Below the pieces are notes generated by a model. That model ran no database searches. It saw only the letters and a program-made list of their open reading frames with translations, and was not told the DNA's origin. The position numbers and the translations under genes are program-made. This document shows positions 61,106-64,000 of a stretch of DNA of 64,000 nt, piece by piece (positions within the stretch are counted from its first letter, which is position 1; the number at the start of each line of letters is the position of its first letter). The DNA is from Deltaproteobacteria bacterium (GTDB taxonomy: Bacteria > Myxococcota_A > Polyangia > Polyangiales > Ga0077539). Location of the stretch: the NCBI GenBank assembly GCA_030694465.1, contig JAUXYJ010000102.1, forward strand, positions 1-64,000, written 5' to 3'.

Positions 61106-62863
61106 ATGACTACCACCGCAGAACAACGCACGCAGTTTCTCCCACACTTCTCCGACGCGCGAGACATCGACGAGTTCGTCACCGCGCTAGAGAGCTTCGA
61201 GCGTGGTGAGATTTCGCCAGATAAATTTCGGATGTTTCGCTTGGCCCGTGGGGTCTATGGGCAGCGGCAGCCCGACGTCCAAATGATCCGGCTCAAGATC
61301 CCGCAGGGCGCGCTCGGAGCCGACCAGCTGATCGCGATCGCGGACGCCGTCGATGCCTCGGGGCGCGACATCTGCCATCTCACCACGAGACAAAACGTAC
61401 AGATTCACTTTGTGCCCATGGACCGCGTCGAGGCGGCCCTGCGCGCGCTCGACACCGCCGGCCTCACCACGCGAGAAGCCTGCGGAAACACAGTCCGAAA
61501 CGTCACCGGTGACCCGCTCTCGGGCGTCGCCGCGGACACGGTCTTCGACGTGCGACCCTACGGAGAAGCCATCGCGCGACACCTGCTCCGGCAAGACTAT
61601 GACCAGTCGCTCCCGCGAAAGTTTAAGATCGCGTTGAGCGCGTCTGAGGCCGACCGCGCGATGACCTCGATCAACGATGCGGGCTTTATTGCACGCGAAC
61701 GCGAGGGCGTACGAGGCTTCAAGGTCGTCGCGGCCGGGGGACTCTCGACCAACCCCATGAACGCCGTCGTGCTCCATGAGTTCTTGCCGGTGGCCGAGGT
61801 CTTAGACAGCGTCGAGGCCATCGTGCGCCTCTTTGATCTCACCGGAAACCGCGACAACAAGCACCGCGCCAGGCTCAAATACGTAGTCAAAAAGCACGGC
61901 GCCGAGCGCTTCGTCGAGATGTACAACGAGCAGCTCGCGGCCGTTCGAGCCCGCGGCGGCACTCCGCTCAGCACCATCGCCATCACCGACGAGCCCGAGC
62001 CCCCCGCGCGCATGGACCAAGAGCCCGTCCACACCACGCGTCGACCGGGCTATCTCGCGTGGCGCGCCTCGAGCACCGCGGCACAGCTGCAAGAGGGCTA
62101 CGTGACCGCGGCTGTGCGCCTCCCGCTTGGGGATATCACCCCGGCGCAGCTCCGCGCGCTCGCGCCCATCGCCAGGGATTTTAGCAACGGAATCATCCAC
62201 GCCACCCTCGAGCAGAACCTCTTGCTCCGCTGGGTCGCCCTCGGCCGCCTGCCCGCGCTTCACGCTGCGCTCGAAGACATCGGCCTCGCACGCAACGGCG
62301 CGCAGACCGTCGAAGACGTGACCTCGTGCCCCGGCGCAGACAGCTGCCAGCTCGCAGTGACCACCTCAAGACAGCTCGGCAACAGCATCTCTGAGCGCAT
62401 GGACGCGATGGACGCCGACGCTCGCGAGGCCCTTGAGCTCGCGCGCAGCGCCACCATCAAGATCTCGGGCTGCCCCAACTCGTGCGGACAACACCACGTG
62501 GCCGATTTGGGCTTTCACGGCGCAGTCAAACGCCTCGGAGACAAGAGCGCCCCGGTCTACCAGCTGCACCTCGGCGGCGGAGTCGACGGCGCGTCGGGCG
62601 CGACCTTTGGACGCCAAGTGGTCAAGATCCCCGCGCGCCGCGTGGCCGAGTGCGTCGAGCGATTGCTGCAGTTGTTTAAGAGCGACCGCACCACGCAAGA
62701 GACCCCGCGAGACTTCTTTCGTCGCGTGACTTCTGAGCGCGTCGTCGAAGTCCTAGGCTCGCTCACGGTGCTCGACGAGACCGCGAGCGAACTAGACTTT
62801 GTCGACCTGGGCCAAGAAGAGGGCTTCGAGGTCAAGCTCGGCAAAGGCGAGTGCGCCGCTTAA
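61106..62863 (+). CDS. Siroheme-dependent nitrite/sulfite reductase family protein
   Basis: 585 residues. Two ferredoxin-like and two siroheme/4Fe-4S half-domains. The cluster/siroheme cysteines are Cys408 and Cys414 (SCPGADSCQLAV) and Cys456 and Cys460 (SGCPNSCGQHHVADLGFHG). The first siroheme-binding segment LTTRQNVQIHFV is at about residues 93-104. Context between cysC and APS reductase supports sulfite reduction to sulfide rather than nitrite reduction. The distance to the flanking genes is 4 and 18 bases. Confidence 0.9.
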   Translation: MTTTAEQRTQFLPHFSDARDIDEFVTALESFERGEISPDKFRMFRLARGVYGQRQPDVQMIRLKIPQGALGADQLIAIADAVDASGRDICHLTTRQNVQIHFVPMDRVEAALRALDTAGLTTREACGNTVRNVTGDPLSGVAADTVFDVRPYGEAIARHLLRQDYDQSLPRKFKIALSASEADRAMTSINDAGFIAREREGVRGFKVVAAGGLSTNPMNAVVLHEFLPVAEVLDSVEAIVRLFDLTGNRDNKHRARLKYVVKKHGAERFVEMYNEQLAAVRARGGTPLSTIAITDEPEPPARMDQEPVHTTRRPGYLAWRASSTAAQLQEGYVTAAVRLPLGDITPAQLRALAPIARDFSNGIIHATLEQNLLLRWVALGRLPALHAALEDIGLARNGAQTVEDVTSCPGADSCQLAVTTSRQLGNSISERMDAMDADAREALELARSATIKISGCPNSCGQHHVADLGFHGAVKRLGDKSAPVYQLHLGGGVDGASGATFGRQVVKIPARRVAECVERLLQLFKSDRTTQETPRDFFRRVTSERVVEVLGSLTVLDETASELDFVDLGQEEGFEVKLGKGECAA

Positions 62864-62881
62864 TTCGCAAGGGATTCTAAG

Positions 62882-63589
62882 ATGACCCAGCCCACAGACC
62901 TCGCTGAACACAGCGCACGACTCGAAGCCCTGGATGCGCGCGCGCGCTTGGCGTGGGCCGTGGACCGCTGGGGTGATTCGCTCTTGATGACCAGCTCGTT
63001 TGGCCCAGGCTCAGGAGCGCTCTTGCATCTGTGGCACACGGTCGCGCCGTCGCTGCCCGTGCACTTTATCGACACGGGGTTTCTCTTCGCAGAGACCCTC
63101 GCGTACCGAGACCGCTTGGTCGACCAACTGGGGCTCTCGCTCGTGGTGCTGAGCCCAGAACTCCCTCGCGAAGATTTTTTGAGAAAGCACGGGCTCACGG
63201 TCTACCAAGACGACAACGACCGGTGCTGCGCGCACAACAAAGTCGCGCCCATGCAGCGCGCGTTGGTGGGCAAAAATGCATGGGTCTCAGGACTTCGGCG
63301 CGACCAATCGCAGACCCGCGCCGACACCCCCATCGTGCTCGAGACCCTCGATGGCCCCGTAAAGGTTCACCCGCTCGCGGACTGGTCACGGAGGGACATC
63401 TACCGGTATCAAGAGTCGCACCACATCGACGAGCACCCTCTGTTTGCGCAAGGCTACGTCAGCGTAGGCTGCGAGCCCTGCACGCGCCCGGTCTCTCTCG
63501 ACGAGACCGACGAGCGCGCTGGGCGCTGGGCGGGGCAGGCAAAGACCGAGTGTGGACTGCACACGTTTCTTGAGAAGAAAGGCACGTAG
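62882..63589 (+). CDS. cysH: Adenylylsulfate (APS) reductase, CysH family with cluster cysteines
   Basis: 235 residues. It reduces APS to sulfite using thioredoxin-type electrons. It has the four [4Fe-4S] cysteines that mark APS-using enzymes rather than PAPS reductases: Cys115-Cys116 (RCCAHNK) and Cys197-x2-Cys200 (GCEPCTRP). The catalytic cysteine is Cys224 in TECGLH. The PP-loop SSFGPGSGALLH is at about 38-50. The presence of cysC in the same operon, which makes PAPS, is therefore notable. A PilZ gene follows after seven bases. Confidence 0.93.
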   Translation: MTQPTDLAEHSARLEALDARARLAWAVDRWGDSLLMTSSFGPGSGALLHLWHTVAPSLPVHFIDTGFLFAETLAYRDRLVDQLGLSLVVLSPELPREDFLRKHGLTVYQDDNDRCCAHNKVAPMQRALVGKNAWVSGLRRDQSQTRADTPIVLETLDGPVKVHPLADWSRRDIYRYQESHHIDEHPLFAQGYVSVGCEPCTRPVSLDETDERAGRWAGQAKTECGLHTFLEKKGT

Positions 63590-63596
63590 AACCGCG

Positions 63597-63974
63597 ATGA
63601 GCGACGAGCAAGAGAGACGCAACACCGATCGACTCTCGGTGTACATGGGCGCAGAGATCACCACGCCCGAGGGCAAAGTCCGAAGCGCGATCACGCAAGA
63701 CGCGAGCCCCACGGGCCTGCTCTTGCTCACGCGCGCCAAGCTCGAGGTAGGCAGCAAGGTGACCATCCGCGTGTACCTCCCCGGCGAAGAAGAGAAGTTC
63801 GAGCTGGTGAGCGCCTCGGTGGTGCGCCGCGAGAAGCTCAGCATCGAAGAGAGCTCACTGTGGCGCGAAAAAGTGGCCGTTCAGCTCGACGACTCGGTCC
63901 CTGTGTGGGTGCAAGAGCACTTCGCGGACATCAGCGAAAAGCAAGCCGAGCTCTTCGGTCGCAAAAAGAGCTGA
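63597..63974 (+). CDS. PilZ-domain protein
   Basis: 125 residues. The PilZ consensus is visible: ERRNTDRL (RxxxR arm) at 6-13 and the DASPTGLLLL pattern at 35-44, followed by strands with IRVYLPGEEEKFELVSASVVRRE. PilZ domains bind cyclic di-GMP; the first arm has the two arginines spaced as RxxxxR, so binding is plausible but not sure. No effector domain is attached. Seven bases after the cysH-type gene on the same strand, so it may share its transcript. The last 26 bases of the window hold no further gene. Confidence 0.82.
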   Translation: MSDEQERRNTDRLSVYMGAEITTPEGKVRSAITQDASPTGLLLLTRAKLEVGSKVTIRVYLPGEEEKFELVSASVVRREKLSIEESSLWREKVAVQLDDSVPVWVQEHFADISEKQAELFGRKKS

Positions 63975-64000
63975 CCCCGGGGCTGAGACTCAGGGGGCGA

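Noticed and set aside
1..64000. tRNA, rRNA, IS elements, prophage genes
   Set aside because: I looked for T-loop-like sequences with matching acceptor stems, transposase motifs and phage genes and found none that hold up by eye; a dedicated search could still find one.

Overview
The window is GC-rich, densely coded bacterial DNA with genes on both strands, many ATGA-type overlaps and several GTG or TTG starts. The gene content points to a member of the Myxococcota (Polyangia-like); this is inference, because there is no rRNA or marker phylogeny here. Supporting traits are many lipoproteins with Asp/Ala/Thr-rich linkers after the lipobox, Kazal, FG-GAP, CAP and PHM-like surface proteins, paired FadL-type porins, a DUF4388 response regulator, and a PilZ protein. 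I see no tRNA, rRNA, CRISPR array, insertion sequence or phage gene.

Layout. 1-9.1 kb: a gene cut by the left edge, a beta-hydroxyacid dehydrogenase, a 948-residue secreted protein with an HExxH site, a membrane-anchored HEAT/TPR protein, acylphosphatase, an FtsX-like permease with a small partner, and an unknown protein. 9.2-15.1 kb: a complete ISC iron-sulfur assembly operon (iscS-iscU-iscA-hscB-hscA-fdx) headed by a MerR-family regulator with four C-terminal cysteines where IscR would normally be. 15.2-19.5 kb: a Kazal lipoprotein, a barrel-like protein, NADP isocitrate dehydrogenase and a small lipoprotein. 19.6-27.3 kb: a heavy-metal RND efflux operon (czcCBA-like) divergent from its response regulator and sensor kinase, with a perfect dyad between them. 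27.3-37 kb: a methyltransferase, a phospholipase D-like lipoprotein followed by two FadL-like proteins, a propeller-like lipoprotein and a CapA-family lipoprotein. 37-53.9 kb: a large receiver/DUF4388 protein, an IPT lipoprotein, a CAP lipoprotein, a sugar N-acetyltransferase, a HupE/UreJ-like permease, a GT-C-like membrane protein, elbB, a PHM-like copper lipoprotein, hisF and a PaaG-like hydratase. 54-58.2 kb: an FG-GAP lipoprotein and a decayed RegBA-type two-component pair next to a 5'-truncated barrel gene. 58.2-64 kb: a sulfur locus with a sulfonate/nitrate-type ABC transporter, an XRE-cupin regulator, and divergent cysC-sulfite reductase-APS reductase, then a PilZ protein.

The most unusual signals are two families of short palindromic elements scattered through the window. 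Family A has the 16-base core CCGGCGACGTCGCCGG (five exact copies and close variants). Family B has CCCGCCACCGGTGGCTGG (four copies). They lie at gene ends, between genes and in frame inside coding regions, where A reads PATSPG or PGDVAG and B reads PP(V/L)AG. One protein tail at 4.2-6.3 kb carries one of each. The second notable area is 56.3-58.2 kb. There a sensor kinase has lost its histidine box and shifted frame, its regulator has lost the receiver domain, and the divergent neighbour has lost its 5' end. A single deletion across a divergent promoter would explain the last two losses.
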